DNA from: Clostridia bacterium
GTDB taxonomy: Bacteria > Bacillota_A > Clostridia > Oscillospirales > CAG-272
DNA: 45,209 bases
Reading direction: 5' to 3'
Assembly (NCBI GenBank): GCA_017452945.1
Contig: JAFTLD010000078.1
Coordinates: 1-45,209 of the forward strand
Part shown: positions 24,503 to 34,473 of the stretch, piece by piece
Layout: the number at the start of each line of letters is the position of its first letter
Position numbering within the stretch: the stretch's first letter is position 1
Translations under genes and position numbers: made by a program
The notes under the pieces: model-generated
Seen by the model: only the letters and a program-made list of their open reading frames with translations
The model's database searches: none
What the model was told of the DNA's origin: nothing

Positions 24503-27500
24503 TTACTTCAACGCAATCGCCTCGCCCAGAGTCAGCGAGAACACGAATGCTCTGTCGGGTTCTTTGCCAAACAACTGTTTGACGGCTTTGGCGTAATGGA
24601 ACAGCTGATCCTTATGCGCTCGGGTCATACGCTCCCGATATAGCGCGTGGTTTTGCCGCTCTTCGGGGGTGGGGCGGTCGGTCTTGTAGTCACAAAGCGT
24701 GATGCTGCCGTCGCGCCCGATCAGCAAGAGGTCGATCGAGCCTTGCACGTGCAAAAGCTTGCCCTCGACCAGCTGTACAAGCTGGGGATTTTGCGTGAAT
24801 TCTTCAAGCGGAACGAAATTGTTAAAATGCACCTCACGCATGACCTTTTCGGCATCCATGACCAAAGAGAAGAATGCGCTGTCAAAAAATGTCTGCAGTG
24901 CGTGTACGTTGACGATTCGTGCTACGCGCGACGTGACGTACTTTTCCTTGACCAGCCGCTCCAGCTCGTTCGCAATGCCGTGCTTGGCCACGCGAGCAAA
25001 ATCGCAATACTGCAAGAACAGATGCGCTGCGGTGCCGCGCTCTGCGGGGGTGGGCTTGGTGTTCTCGGCCATCAGCGCAAAGAAATCCGGCTTTTCGCTG
25101 TGCATTTGCACAAGTCTGCGTTCCAAGGCTTCGCGAGATTGCATCTGCTCAGCACTCTCCCCCTCGGTAAAGCAGAAATCGGTGTCCAGCATATTGGGCG
25201 AGAGCTTGGAGGCTGCCGCCTTGGAGGGAATACGGTAAAGCAGTGAGGCATGCGCACTCTGCGCCTTGGCAAGATGGATCAGCGCGGTGTATTTATCGGC
25301 ACCGGGGGTGCTGTGACGATCCTCTGCGGTGCTTTTTGCTGCGGCACTGCATGAAACAGGCACAACTGCACCCTGATCATACAGCACCACTTGACTGCAA
25401 TCTTGGGCTTTTTGCTCATTTGCTGACATGGCGCTGAGTACCCACGACAGATAGTTAGAGGCTTGCATGATCTCGGCACTGCCGCCCATGGCACACTCTC
25501 GCTGCAGCGTTTTGTAAGGCTTTTTGACGGTTGCGGTCAGATATAAGCGCTCTCTTGCGCGTGTGAGTGCCACGTACAGCGTGCGCATCTCTTCCTCGGT
25601 GCTGTGGTGCAGCTTACCAAGTGTCATGGATCGGCGCAACAGCGTGTCGCGCTTGCCTTTACCGTCCGAGAGCTTGATGCCAATGCCCATATCCTTGTCG
25701 TAGATCAGCGTTTGTCGGCTGTCGCGGCGGTTGAAGGATTTGCCGCACTTGACCAAAAAGCAAACGGGGAATTCCAAGCCCTTGGAGTGATGTACGGTCA
25801 TGATCGAAACACCGCCGCCCGCGCAGGATGCCTCGCTTGCCGCTCCCTTGGCCGATGCTGCACGGTGCTGCGCGCGTACAAAGCCGTAAAGCCCGTTCCA
25901 GTGCTTACGCGTGAACTGTCTTGCGTTTTCGTAAAGGAACAGGAATGCCTCTTGCTCGGCAAACGCGGCAAGATGCTCGTCCTGCGCAAGCTGCGTCAGC
26001 AGCGCGTCGGCTCCCAGCTGCACGGCAAGTGTTCGTTTGTCCTCCAGCCAATCGCAAAAGGCTTTGCATTTGCTGCCAAGTATTTCGGTATCGCTTTCGG
26101 CTGCGTATTGCACGATGGCTTCGTACAGGGAAAGATTGTGTGCCGCACGCTTGCGGATCAGCGCCAGCTGCTCGTGCGAAAAGGGCGCAGCGGCTGCCCC
26201 CTGCGGCTCTGTCAGCAAATAGGAGAGCGGAATATCTTGCGAAGGATTGTCGATTATATCCAAAAGCGAAAGCCAGAAGCGGTATTGCGCGCTCTTATAA
26301 AGCTCTCCGCCTGTTTGTCGGGAAACGGGGACGCCTGCGGCAGTCAAAGCCTCTGCAAATGCATCCAAAGGGGTTTTGGAGCGGCAGAGAATGGCAATGT
26401 CCGAGGGCAGGATGGGCGTGCCGTCCGCCTTGCGCTCTTCTCTGAGCAGGCGCACGATCTCGTTGACTGCGGCTACGGTTTCTGTATCAATGCCGTCGCC
26501 CTCGTCCTCGTCATCCTCGGCATCGTCCTCATCCGCGTCGGCAGGCTGCGTGATCTGCAGCTGCACAAGCGGACTTCGGTAGCCCTCGGGGGCTTGCTTT
26601 TTATGTATGAGGTCGTCATCGGGGCGGTAGCCGATGGTGTCGGGGCAGGCCTCGAAAACGTATGAACACACAAGATTGGTAAAGTCGATGACCGATTTGT
26701 CACAGCGGAAATTTTCGGACATGAACAGCACGCAGCCCTCATCGGTCTTTGGCGGATTTTCCAAGTTTTCGGGGCTCAGCGTGGCAAAGCGTTTGCGGTA
26801 GCCCGCAAAGATTGAAGGATCGGCCTCGCGGAATCCGTAAATGCTCTGCTTGATGTCGCCCACCATAAAGCGATGATCACCGCCGATGATGGCAAAGATC
26901 TTGTCCTGTAAGGAGTTTACGTCCTGATATTCGTCGATGTATACCCAATCGAATTTGTCGCGGTACGCAAGGGCAAGATCGGTCAGGCTGCCGTCGGGAT
27001 TCTGCAGAAGCCGCAGCATAAAACGCGGCATATCCGAAAATTCGCAAACGCCCAGCCGCAGCTTTTCTTCGCTGTAGCGCTTATCGTATTCGGTCATGAT
27101 GGCCGCAAGCGTGTGGCAGATGGAGGCCGTGGCCGCAAATTGCGCGCGGATATCCTCGGGATCTACCGTAAAGTTTTCGGCAAGCTTTTTGATCTTGTCG
27201 TTCTGCTTTTTGCGGAAGGCCTCGAATTCCTCGCAAAGCGGTGTTTTCTGATCCTTTTTGACGGTCGGCTTTTTGGTGGCGGGATGTGCCGCAAAGGCCT
27301 CGGCCGCGTCCTTGTAGCCACCGTTTTGCAGCCTGTGTGCGATCATGCCGCAGCGCGCAGCATCGGAATCAAACATCTGCGCAAAGGATGAGCCGCACAC
27401 GGGATCGGCCGCGATCTCTGCTTTGGCCTTGAGAAATTTTTGCTCCAGCGCCAAAAGGGAATTGACCGTGTAGGTGCGCAGCTGTGCGCCCCACAGGGAG

Positions 27501-28159
27501 TCGAAAAAGTCAGCCTCGGTCTCGGCTTCTATGCGCTGTGCGCAGTCGAAAATACGCGCAACGCCCTGCTCGGAGGTAACCAGCTTTTGGTAAAGGTCGG
27601 TCAGCGTGGGAACGAGTGCCGAAAAATCTCGCGAGGAAACCAGCGTTTCCACAAACGAAAGAAACGCGCTCTCGCGTGCAAGTCCCAGCACACCGTTTTC
27701 CGTGTCGCGACACCCGTGATAAAAGTCTTCAACGACCTCTTCCATCACAGCGCAGGCAATGCCGTCCGCTTCACCGTCGTCTGCCATGCGAAAGCCTGCG
27801 GGCAGTCCGAGTCGCTCAAAGTTGGCGCGTACGGGCTCTCCGAAAAAGGCGTCGATGGTGTGAATATGCGCGCCCGGCAAAAGAAGGAGCTGATGGTTGA
27901 GGTGTCGGTTGGCGGGGTCTTTTGCGATGGCCTCGGTCAAAGCACTGGCAATACGCGCTCGCAACTCTGCTGCTGCGGCACGCGTAAAGGTGACGATCAG
28001 CATGCGATCCAGCGTGCAATTCTCATCGCCCACGATCTGATTGATGATGCGCTGGGTCAGCGTTGCCGTCTTACCCGAGCCGGCTGCGGCCGACACTAAA
28101 AGGGAGGTCTTTTGGTATTGCATAGCGGCGCTTTGCGCCGGTGTCCACGTACGTGCCAT
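24503..28159 (-). CDS. addA: ATP-dependent helicase/nuclease subunit A
   Basis: A 1218-residue UvrD-type helicase with C-terminal nuclease, the A subunit of AddAB, which processes double-strand breaks for RecA loading. Walker A is SAAAGSGKTATL (about 22-33). The helicase motif II region DWVYIDEYQDVN, MVGDIKQSIYGFREADP, SENFRCDKSVIDF, IMTVHHSKGLEFPV and LYVALTRARERLYLT follow in order. The RecB-type nuclease at the C-terminus shows GSIDLLLIGRDGSITLCDYKTDR. It lies 16 bases after addB. An acidic EDDAEDDEDEGDG insert near residue 535 is unusual but lies in a variable loop. Confidence 0.97.
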   Translation of the reverse strand: MARTWTPAQSAAMQYQKTSLLVSAAAGSGKTATLTQRIINQIVGDENCTLDRMLIVTFTRAAAAELRARIASALTEAIAKDPANRHLNHQLLLLPGAHIHTIDAFFGEPVRANFERLGLPAGFRMADDGEADGIACAVMEEVVEDFYHGCRDTENGVLGLARESAFLSFVETLVSSRDFSALVPTLTDLYQKLVTSEQGVARIFDCAQRIEAETEADFFDSLWGAQLRTYTVNSLLALEQKFLKAKAEIAADPVCGSSFAQMFDSDAARCGMIAHRLQNGGYKDAAEAFAAHPATKKPTVKKDQKTPLCEEFEAFRKKQNDKIKKLAENFTVDPEDIRAQFAATASICHTLAAIMTEYDKRYSEEKLRLGVCEFSDMPRFMLRLLQNPDGSLTDLALAYRDKFDWVYIDEYQDVNSLQDKIFAIIGGDHRFMVGDIKQSIYGFREADPSIFAGYRKRFATLSPENLENPPKTDEGCVLFMSENFRCDKSVIDFTNLVCSYVFEACPDTIGYRPDDDLIHKKQAPEGYRSPLVQLQITQPADADEDDAEDDEDEGDGIDTETVAAVNEIVRLLREERKADGTPILPSDIAILCRSKTPLDAFAEALTAAGVPVSRQTGGELYKSAQYRFWLSLLDIIDNPSQDIPLSYLLTEPQGAAAAPFSHEQLALIRKRAAHNLSLYEAIVQYAAESDTEILGSKCKAFCDWLEDKRTLAVQLGADALLTQLAQDEHLAAFAEQEAFLFLYENARQFTRKHWNGLYGFVRAQHRAASAKGAASEASCAGGGVSIMTVHHSKGLEFPVCFLVKCGKSFNRRDSRQTLIYDKDMGIGIKLSDGKGKRDTLLRRSMTLGKLHHSTEEEMRTLYVALTRARERLYLTATVKKPYKTLQRECAMGGSAEIMQASNYLSWVLSAMSANEQKAQDCSQVVLYDQGAVVPVSCSAAAKSTAEDRHSTPGADKYTALIHLAKAQSAHASLLYRIPSKAAASKLSPNMLDTDFCFTEGESAEQMQSREALERRLVQMHSEKPDFFALMAENTKPTPAERGTAAHLFLQYCDFARVAKHGIANELERLVKEKYVTSRVARIVNVHALQTFFDSAFFSLVMDAEKVMREVHFNNFVPLEEFTQNPQLVQLVEGKLLHVQGSIDLLLIGRDGSITLCDYKTDRPTPEERQNHALYRERMTRAHKDQLFHYAKAVKQLFGKEPDRAFVFSLTLGEAIALK

Positions 28160-28175
28160 ATAAATCTCCTTTTAG

Positions 28176-31100
28176 TTAAAATGTGTCGGTCACGGCCATG
28201 TCGCAGCTGTCCTTGATGCGGCAGAAGCGGCAGGCGTCGGATCCCGGTCTTTTTTCTATGATGCCGTCGTACATTTGCGCTGCAATGTCACGCACGGTGC
28301 TTTGTATTTTGCGGTTGATCTCGGCAAATTCGTCTTTGGTGCAGTAAAGCGTGCCGGCCTTTTTCTTTTCGGGATCGGCATCCGGATCAATTGCTTCGGG
28401 TACACCGTCCTCGGAAAGGATCATGCCGCTCCTGAACGGCTTGGGTACGCCGTTTTCCTCGGCTGCCGAAAAATACAGCGCTGCCGAGGGAATGACCGCA
28501 CCGTTTTTGTCGTAAAGCTTGACGTTTTCGGGAGAGCAAACGGTGAAAAGATACAAGGGCAGCTGAATGTCTTTGCCGCTGTAAGCGTCCTCTAATTTGA
28601 ACTTGCTGCTGCCGGTCTTGTAGTCCACGATGCGCAAATAGGTTTTGCCCTCGTGTCGCCATACGTCCACGCGGTCAACCGTGCCGCCGATGCAAACGGC
28701 GGGCAGCGGAGATTCTCTGACGGGCAGTATCATAGGTGAGGGAGCGGTGGGATCATGCTCCTTGATCCGCTGCTCAAAGGCAACGGGAATGAAAAGCCCT
28801 TGCGAGAACTCGGACATCAGCGACTCTAAAAGCGAGAGCGCCAGCTCGCGCAGCTTGCAAAAGCGATGCATCAGCGAGGGTGGGACGTCTTCAAGTCTGC
28901 TGTGGCATACTGCGCTGATATATAGTGAAATGATGCTGTCGGCAAGCTGTTCGGTTTCGTTGTCCGATAGGGGATGCACGCGGCCGTCCTCTCCCATGCA
29001 GGCCTTGATGAAGTGCTCAAGTACGTAGTGAATAAACGATCCCGCATCGGCATAGCTGACCGTGGCAGGCGCACGCTGGCGCAGCTCCAGAATGTTTTCG
29101 GAAAAATAGCGGAAGGGACAACTTGCAAAGGTCTGAATCTTGGATTTGCTCAGGTACAGCTTGTCCCCAAGCAACGCCCTTGCCGCTTCGGGTGAAATAC
29201 AGGGCAGATACACGGCATCTTCCTCGGGTTCGGCTTGTACGGTTCGCGGCAGGTGTACCGGAGTTTCTTTGCAATCGGGGAACAGATGCAGCACGCGCTG
29301 CCATGCCACGCCGGGGGTGATGTCCTTGCCCGCTGTGTTTTTCTCGGAGCGGGAAAGGTAAAGCAGCTCACTTGGCTTTGTCATGGCGCGGTATACGTAA
29401 AACAGCTCGGCTGAGGAACGGATCTCCTTGGTGGTATGCATGCCAAGGCCCAGCTCGCCCAAAAGCTGTTTGTCCTGCTCGGAAAGCAGCCCCGAATCGC
29501 TGACCGAGGCGGGGAATTCACCCTCATTGAGTCCAAGCAGCAGCGCGACCTTGACCCGGTCCAAGCGCATGGTGGCGGCTGAGCCGATCATGACGCAATC
29601 CTGCATGGTGGGTACCGAGCCCATATCGCTTTTGGCAAGCATAACCGAAATGGCTTGCGCAAATTCTGCAGGAGTCAGGCTTTCGTTCGGCATCAGTGCA
29701 GCCAGCTGAGCAAGGATGCTTGTCACGTGGTCGTAAAGGCGTACCGTATCTCCCGCTTCTCTGATCTTGTCCAGCGTCAGCTGCGTGGCGGCAAGATCGG
29801 CAAGTCTGTCCGAAACCTGCAGCGTCTGCAGATATTCCCAAACGGCAGCACACATATCCGGCACGTTTTGTGCGGCACGCAAGCGCATCTCCAGCGTTTG
29901 CAGCGGCAGCATAACGGTCTCTCTCGTACGGTTGGCTGCTGATAAAATATCGGCAGCACGGGGGGACATGACCTCGCTGTAGCCATCGGGGTTCATGGTC
30001 CATACGTCTGCAAAAAAGCGGTTTCCCGAGATGTTCCAGGTCTCGCAATAGTCCTCAAAGCGATCCATGTCGGCGTTTTCCACACCGCAAAGTCCCGTGT
30101 GTAAAAGGGTCATGACGTCGGAGCGACGGTATCCCGTGCTGACGCAGCGCAGAGCACTTTGTATCAGTCTTGTGATGGGGTATGCGCAAACGTCGGTGCG
30201 ACGGGAAAGGAAGTAAGGCACGTTGTATTGTTCCATAGCGCGATCTAAAATTCCGCGCCAGGCTTCGGTATCGCGCACCACCACCGCGATCTCACCGTGC
30301 GTATATCCCTTGGAGATCAGCTCCACGATATGGAGCGCGGCAGCTTGTGCTTCGGTATAAGGTGTTTCGCAAACGAACAGGGAAATGGGCGTTGGGGCAT
30401 CCGTTTTTGGCTCGGGTTGAGCCGAAAAGCTCCAAAGCTTTTGTTCCAGTGCAATCAGTGAAGCATCCTGTGTACGAATGCTGTGTGTCAGCGTAACGGT
30501 GTCGGGGGATTGCCCAAGCTCGCGGCACATGCGAAGAATACGCATATGCGTGTTGGCTTGCTCCTCCATATGAGGCGGCACGCTGCTCTCGTCGGGCAGG
30601 CAAAGCGTGACGGTTACACCGTCCGCGCCCGCCAGCATTTGCCGCAGCACGCGGTATTCGGGCGAGGTAAAGCTGGTAAAGGAATCGATGTAGATCTGTG
30701 CTCCCGCGAAAAATTCACCGTGGCGTTCCAGCACGGAGGCAAGACGGGTCAGCTTGTCTGCGGGGTCTCCGCCAAAGCCGTCGTCCAGCATATTTTCAAA
30801 GCAAGCCCACACAAGCGCAATGTCGCGCATCTTTTTGTATAGGGGGGATGCGGAATCCAGCCTGTCGCAGGCGCGCTCCGCATCGGCAGGGGTCAGGCCT
30901 GCGGATCGCAGCTCCTCTGCTGTGCTGAGCATCAGTGCGGGCAGGGCGGGATCGGAGGTGTTTCGGTATTGCTCCAGCATACCGGAAAGCTCACGCAGCG
31001 TTTTCCACATGTAAAGCGATCTTGCCGCCTCGGAAACGGGTTCTGCCGCAATGCCGCCGTAAATGCCGAATACCTTTTCGGCAAGACGGGAGAAGCTGAG

Positions 31101-31283
31101 GATCTCAAAATGCAGCCCCGCACCCGCGGGCAGGGAAGAAAGCAAACGGTGCTCCGCGCTGTAGACTTCCTGCTCGGGCACGATCAGCATAGCGCGTCTG
31201 CCCGCGGCAACGTCATCGCGAATGCATTGCTCCACGTAAGCGGATTTACCGCAGCCCGAATGGCCGAAAACAAAGGTGGTCAT
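28176..31283 (-). CDS. addB: ATP-dependent helicase/deoxyribonuclease subunit B
   Basis: A 1035-residue partner of AddA. It has an N-terminal Walker A (GHSGCGKSAYVEQ), an inactivated helicase fold that recognises Chi, and a C-terminal RecB-type nuclease (GGTVDRVDVWRHEGKTYLRIVDYKTG). Four Cys for the structural 4Fe-4S cluster are present: one in TFASCPFRYFS and three in CRFCRIKDSC at the end. ATG 31283 overlaps the TGA of the queG-like gene (ATGA), with AAGGAGGA nine bases before; the longer frame from 31340 lies inside queG and is rejected. Confidence 0.96.
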   Translation of the reverse strand: MTTFVFGHSGCGKSAYVEQCIRDDVAAGRRAMLIVPEQEVYSAEHRLLSSLPAGAGLHFEILSFSRLAEKVFGIYGGIAAEPVSEAARSLYMWKTLRELSGMLEQYRNTSDPALPALMLSTAEELRSAGLTPADAERACDRLDSASPLYKKMRDIALVWACFENMLDDGFGGDPADKLTRLASVLERHGEFFAGAQIYIDSFTSFTSPEYRVLRQMLAGADGVTVTLCLPDESSVPPHMEEQANTHMRILRMCRELGQSPDTVTLTHSIRTQDASLIALEQKLWSFSAQPEPKTDAPTPISLFVCETPYTEAQAAALHIVELISKGYTHGEIAVVVRDTEAWRGILDRAMEQYNVPYFLSRRTDVCAYPITRLIQSALRCVSTGYRRSDVMTLLHTGLCGVENADMDRFEDYCETWNISGNRFFADVWTMNPDGYSEVMSPRAADILSAANRTRETVMLPLQTLEMRLRAAQNVPDMCAAVWEYLQTLQVSDRLADLAATQLTLDKIREAGDTVRLYDHVTSILAQLAALMPNESLTPAEFAQAISVMLAKSDMGSVPTMQDCVMIGSAATMRLDRVKVALLLGLNEGEFPASVSDSGLLSEQDKQLLGELGLGMHTTKEIRSSAELFYVYRAMTKPSELLYLSRSEKNTAGKDITPGVAWQRVLHLFPDCKETPVHLPRTVQAEPEEDAVYLPCISPEAARALLGDKLYLSKSKIQTFASCPFRYFSENILELRQRAPATVSYADAGSFIHYVLEHFIKACMGEDGRVHPLSDNETEQLADSIISLYISAVCHSRLEDVPPSLMHRFCKLRELALSLLESLMSEFSQGLFIPVAFEQRIKEHDPTAPSPMILPVRESPLPAVCIGGTVDRVDVWRHEGKTYLRIVDYKTGSSKFKLEDAYSGKDIQLPLYLFTVCSPENVKLYDKNGAVIPSAALYFSAAEENGVPKPFRSGMILSEDGVPEAIDPDADPEKKKAGTLYCTKDEFAEINRKIQSTVRDIAAQMYDGIIEKRPGSDACRFCRIKDSCDMAVTDTF

Positions 31284-32086
31284 GCTTGCTCTTCCTCCTT
31301 GATCATAATGTTTCTGCAAATGGTATGCCGTCCGCGCCATGAATAAGCACGGTGGGAAAAGTCTTCATCCGACATGCCGCGCAGAATGGCAAGATCGGGA
31401 GAGGGGATCAGGTCTTGTTGAAAATAGGGAACGGTCGTATAAAGCGTTCCCGCTTTTTTTGCCGCTGCCGTAAAGGGACAGGCGTCCTGGCAGATGTCGC
31501 AGCCCCAAACGTACGGGTGGGAGCGCAGCTGCGCGATCTCTTGCGCGTCAAGCGCGCCTTTTTTCTGTGTCAGATCCGAAAGGCACTGCTCTTTGGTCAG
31601 ATCTACGGGGCAAGCACGGCGGCAGGCACCGCAATCGGGGCAGTGCGAGATCGGCTGAGCGCTGCTGTCGCAGGGCATGCTTGTGATGATCTCACCGAGA
31701 AATACGTAGGAGCTGTGCTTGTGCGTCAGCAAAAGTCCGTTTGAGCCCATGACGCCAAGCCCTGCTTTGCAAGCGGTCTCGACCTCGGCAATGGGAGAAT
31801 GATCGGCAAAGCCTGCGAAAACGTGATCGGGATACTCTGTGCGCAGCGCAGACAAAACAGACTCAAACAGCATAGCGAAATAGGCATGATAGTCCTTGGC
31901 CACGGCGTACATGGAAACCGTGCGAGTCTTGCAAGGCACGGCATACGGCACAGCCAGCATGATCACGGATCCGTCGGATATACCCGCACGCTCTAAAAGA
32001 TAAGGCCGCAGCACACGGCAATCCGAAAGAGAGATCACGCTGCCCACAAGCAGCCCCTCGGGCAAAAATTTCGCAAAATTCACCAT
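31280..32086 (-). CDS. queG: QueG-like epoxyqueuosine reductase, short form
   Basis: A 268-residue iron-sulfur protein with two 4Fe-4S motifs: CPDCGACRRACP (about residues 147-158) and WGCDICQDACPF (about 194-205). The upstream GVMGSNGLLLTHKHSSYVFLGEIIT segment is the cobalamin-binding region of QueG, which reduces epoxyqueuosine to queuosine in tRNA wobble position 34. Typical QueG is 310-380 residues; here the C-terminal HEAT-like extension is missing, as in many clostridial members. No other queuosine gene is in the window. It leads the queG-addB-addA message and overlaps addB by four bases. Confidence 0.85.
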   Translation of the reverse strand: MVNFAKFLPEGLLVGSVISLSDCRVLRPYLLERAGISDGSVIMLAVPYAVPCKTRTVSMYAVAKDYHAYFAMLFESVLSALRTEYPDHVFAGFADHSPIAEVETACKAGLGVMGSNGLLLTHKHSSYVFLGEIITSMPCDSSAQPISHCPDCGACRRACPVDLTKEQCLSDLTQKKGALDAQEIAQLRSHPYVWGCDICQDACPFTAAAKKAGTLYTTVPYFQQDLIPSPDLAILRGMSDEDFSHRAYSWRGRHTICRNIMIKEEEQA

Positions 32087-32116
32087 AGCGGCGTCCTCCT
32101 TTTTTTCTTAATCTTC

Positions 32117-32145
32117 ATTATACCAAAAAAAGCGCAAAAAAACAA
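32117..32145 (-). promoter_or_regulatory. Promoter of queG-addB-addA
   Basis: Minus strand: TTGTTT (32145-32140), 17 bases, TATAAT (32122-32117). AAGCGG/CCGCTT, a short hairpin (32144-32160), abuts the -35 from upstream and could be an operator or the end of another message. Confidence 0.65.
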
Positions 32146-32301
32146 GCGGACGCGCCGCTTTTGTCATATATTTTCTGATTTTCATAAATCTTTGGGATTA
32201 CAACCCGAAGGACACATGACGCACACGCATCCCTTTGCCGGATTTTTTCTGAATTCAACAAGTTTTTATGGTGTCTTCATGAAACGGTCACAAAGGTTCT
32301 T

Positions 32302-32307
32302 TATAAT
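32302..32307 (+). promoter_or_regulatory. Probable -10 box of the htrA gene
   Basis: TATAAT 31 bases before the ATG. No good -35 is visible at 16-18 bases; the nearest (TTCATG, 19 bases) is weak, so activation may be needed, for example by the downstream two-component system (inference). Confidence 0.45.
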
Positions 32308-32338
32308 GGTATTGTAAAATCAAAGGGAGGTATCCATC

Positions 32339-33745
32339 ATGCAGGATAACAAAGATATCGACTTTGACAAGATTGACCCCAAAAAAGAAAAGGAATATAA
32401 GTACGACGTGACCTCGACCAATGAGCAGTACACAGGCTACGTCACACCTGAGGGCAGCACGGGATATACCTATACTCCGACCCCCGTTAAGCCTGTGCGC
32501 AGACGCCGCGCGGCTATGATCACGGTGCTCACTGTGTCCTCATTGCTCGTGGTGCTTGCCATGGGTATGGTGTTCATGGGCGGTATGCTGTTGGGTGTCC
32601 AAATGAATTTTCACGGCATGGAAATGGACGGAGATCTGAGCGGCATGCCTGCGATTGGGCAGATGCAGTATAATGAGGATGCAACCTCGTCCGACGGCTC
32701 GGACAAGTTGAATAAGGCTGAGGCGCAAAATACATCGGGCATCACCTCTGCCGGCGAGAACGCCATGTCTGCTCCCGAGGTCGTAGGTATGGTTTCGGCA
32801 GCTGTTGTGGAGATCTCGACCGAAACCAAGGTCAGCGGCAGCTGGGTTTCCTCTTATGTAGCAGGTGGTGCCGGCAGCGGTGTGATCATCTCGGCTGACG
32901 GCTATATCGTCACCAATCATCACGTAGTGGACGGTGCGGATAACATCAAGGTCAGATTGACCGACGGCACCGAATTCTCGGCGCATCTGCTGGCTTCCGA
33001 TAGCCAAAATGATCTTGCACTTTTGTGGATCAATGCACAAGGCCATTCTCTGACTGTCGCGCAAATGGGCTGCAGTGCCGACTTGGCGGTCGGTGAGGAA
33101 GTGTTGGCCATCGGAAATCCGTTAGGCTCTCTTGGCGGTACCGTGACAAACGGCATTATCAGCGCCACGGCACGCACGCTGGAGATCAACGGCAATACCA
33201 TGACGCTGCTGCAGACCAACGCAGCCGTCAACCCCGGCAATTCGGGCGGCGGTCTTTTCAATATGGCGGGCCAGCTGATCGGTGTCGTCAATGCAAAGTG
33301 TTCGGATGATGACGTGGAAGGTCTGGGCTTTGCCATTCCGGTTGATACCGTGTATGAGATCATGTCCGATATGATCGAGATAACCGCTTCGTACGTGGAT
33401 GACTTGAAGCAATACGGCTACGTGCGCGGCATTGTGGATTCGGGACTTTCTCTGTACGACGTGACCAGTATACAAGAAGCCTTTTACTATTTCAATGCAA
33501 GAAGTACGGGCGTTTACGTGCTGGAATCTGCATATTCATCCGAGATAAAGTACGGTGACCGTATTGTATCTGTGAACGGTACGGCTGTCAGTACCGTATC
33601 CGAGGTTTCCGCGTTGCTGGGACAGATGCAGGTGGGAGATACTTTGACGCTTGTGCTGCGCAGAAGCGGCAGGGATTTTGAGGTCTCCTTTGAGCTGCAG
33701 GAATATGTCCCGGAGGAATTCCGCAATAACGTGAGTTTTGAATAA
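32339..33745 (+). CDS. htrA: HtrA/DegP-like membrane-anchored serine protease
   Basis: A 468-residue protease for damaged proteins at the outer face of the membrane. A polar cytoplasmic N-terminus (1-55) is followed by one transmembrane helix (about 58-88). A trypsin-like domain (about 145-330) carries the complete triad His195 (TNHHVVDGA), Asp225 (SQNDLAL) and Ser302 (NPGNSGGGLFN). A C-terminal PDZ domain (about 375-455, YGDRIVSVNGTAV) ends the protein. The ribosome site AAAGGGAGG is well placed. A response regulator and a sensor kinase follow after 32 bases, which suggests envelope-stress control, as for other Gram-positive HtrA proteins. Confidence 0.95.
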   Translation: MQDNKDIDFDKIDPKKEKEYKYDVTSTNEQYTGYVTPEGSTGYTYTPTPVKPVRRRRAAMITVLTVSSLLVVLAMGMVFMGGMLLGVQMNFHGMEMDGDLSGMPAIGQMQYNEDATSSDGSDKLNKAEAQNTSGITSAGENAMSAPEVVGMVSAAVVEISTETKVSGSWVSSYVAGGAGSGVIISADGYIVTNHHVVDGADNIKVRLTDGTEFSAHLLASDSQNDLALLWINAQGHSLTVAQMGCSADLAVGEEVLAIGNPLGSLGGTVTNGIISATARTLEINGNTMTLLQTNAAVNPGNSGGGLFNMAGQLIGVVNAKCSDDDVEGLGFAIPVDTVYEIMSDMIEITASYVDDLKQYGYVRGIVDSGLSLYDVTSIQEAFYYFNARSTGVYVLESAYSSEIKYGDRIVSVNGTAVSTVSEVSALLGQMQVGDTLTLVLRRSGRDFEVSFELQEYVPEEFRNNVSFE

Positions 33746-33777
33746 GATCCGAAAATAAAAAAACGGAGGACAATGGA

Positions 33778-34473
33778 ATGTATCACATTTTAGTTGTGGA
33801 CGATGAGTCCAGGATCCGCGCTATCATTCGTAAATACGCTGAATTTGAGGGACATACCGTCAGTGAGGCGACCGATGGCATGGATGCGGTATATCAGTGC
33901 CGCGAAAACACCTTTGATATGATCATCATGGATATCATGATGCCCGAGCTGGATGGCTTTTCGGCTTGCCGTGAGATCCGTAAGATCACCCAAACACCCA
34001 TCATTATGCTGTCCGCAAGGGGAGAGGAATACGACAAGATCAACGGCTTTGAGCTCGGCATCGATGATTACGTTGTCAAGCCGTTCTCACCCAAGGAATT
34101 GATGCTGCGCATTGAAGCAGTCATGAAGCGCGTGGGCAGAAGTGCCGCGCAAGCACCCAAGCAGCAAAACAGGATCGTGGAGCTGGATGGGGGCGGCTTG
34201 CGTGCGGATCTGACCGCACGCATCGTATATATCGATGGAGAACGTGTGGAAATGTCGCCCAAGGAATACGATTTGTTCTTTTACATGCTGGAAAATCGCA
34301 ACATCGCACTCTCGCGCGAAAAGCTGCTCAGTGAGGTCTGGGGCTATGATTTCTTTGGTGATGCAAGAACGTTGGATACGCACATCAAGCTGCTGCGTAA
34401 GAGCCTTGGCAAATACAGTGCGCATATCGTAACGCTGCGCGGTATGGGTTACCGCTTTGAAGAGATCAAATGA
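33778..34473 (+). CDS. OmpR-type response regulator
   Basis: A 231-residue regulator. The receiver domain (1-120) has the acidic pair Asp8-Asp9, phospho-acceptor Asp52 (IIMDIMMPELDG), switch Ser (MLSARGEEYDK) and Lys in VVKPFSP. The winged-helix DNA-binding domain (about 135-230) has SPKEYDLFFYMLENRNIALSREKLLSEVWGYDFFGDARTLDTHIKLLRKSL. It overlaps the kinase gene by four bases. The target is unknown; neighbouring htrA is the obvious candidate. Confidence 0.95.
   Translation: MYHILVVDDESRIRAIIRKYAEFEGHTVSEATDGMDAVYQCRENTFDMIIMDIMMPELDGFSACREIRKITQTPIIMLSARGEEYDKINGFELGIDDYVVKPFSPKELMLRIEAVMKRVGRSAAQAPKQQNRIVELDGGGLRADLTARIVYIDGERVEMSPKEYDLFFYMLENRNIALSREKLLSEVWGYDFFGDARTLDTHIKLLRKSLGKYSAHIVTLRGMGYRFEEIK

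Noticed and set aside
25604..26665. 353-codon plus-strand frame within addA
   Set aside because: Shadow of helicase motifs on the minus strand; no ribosome site.
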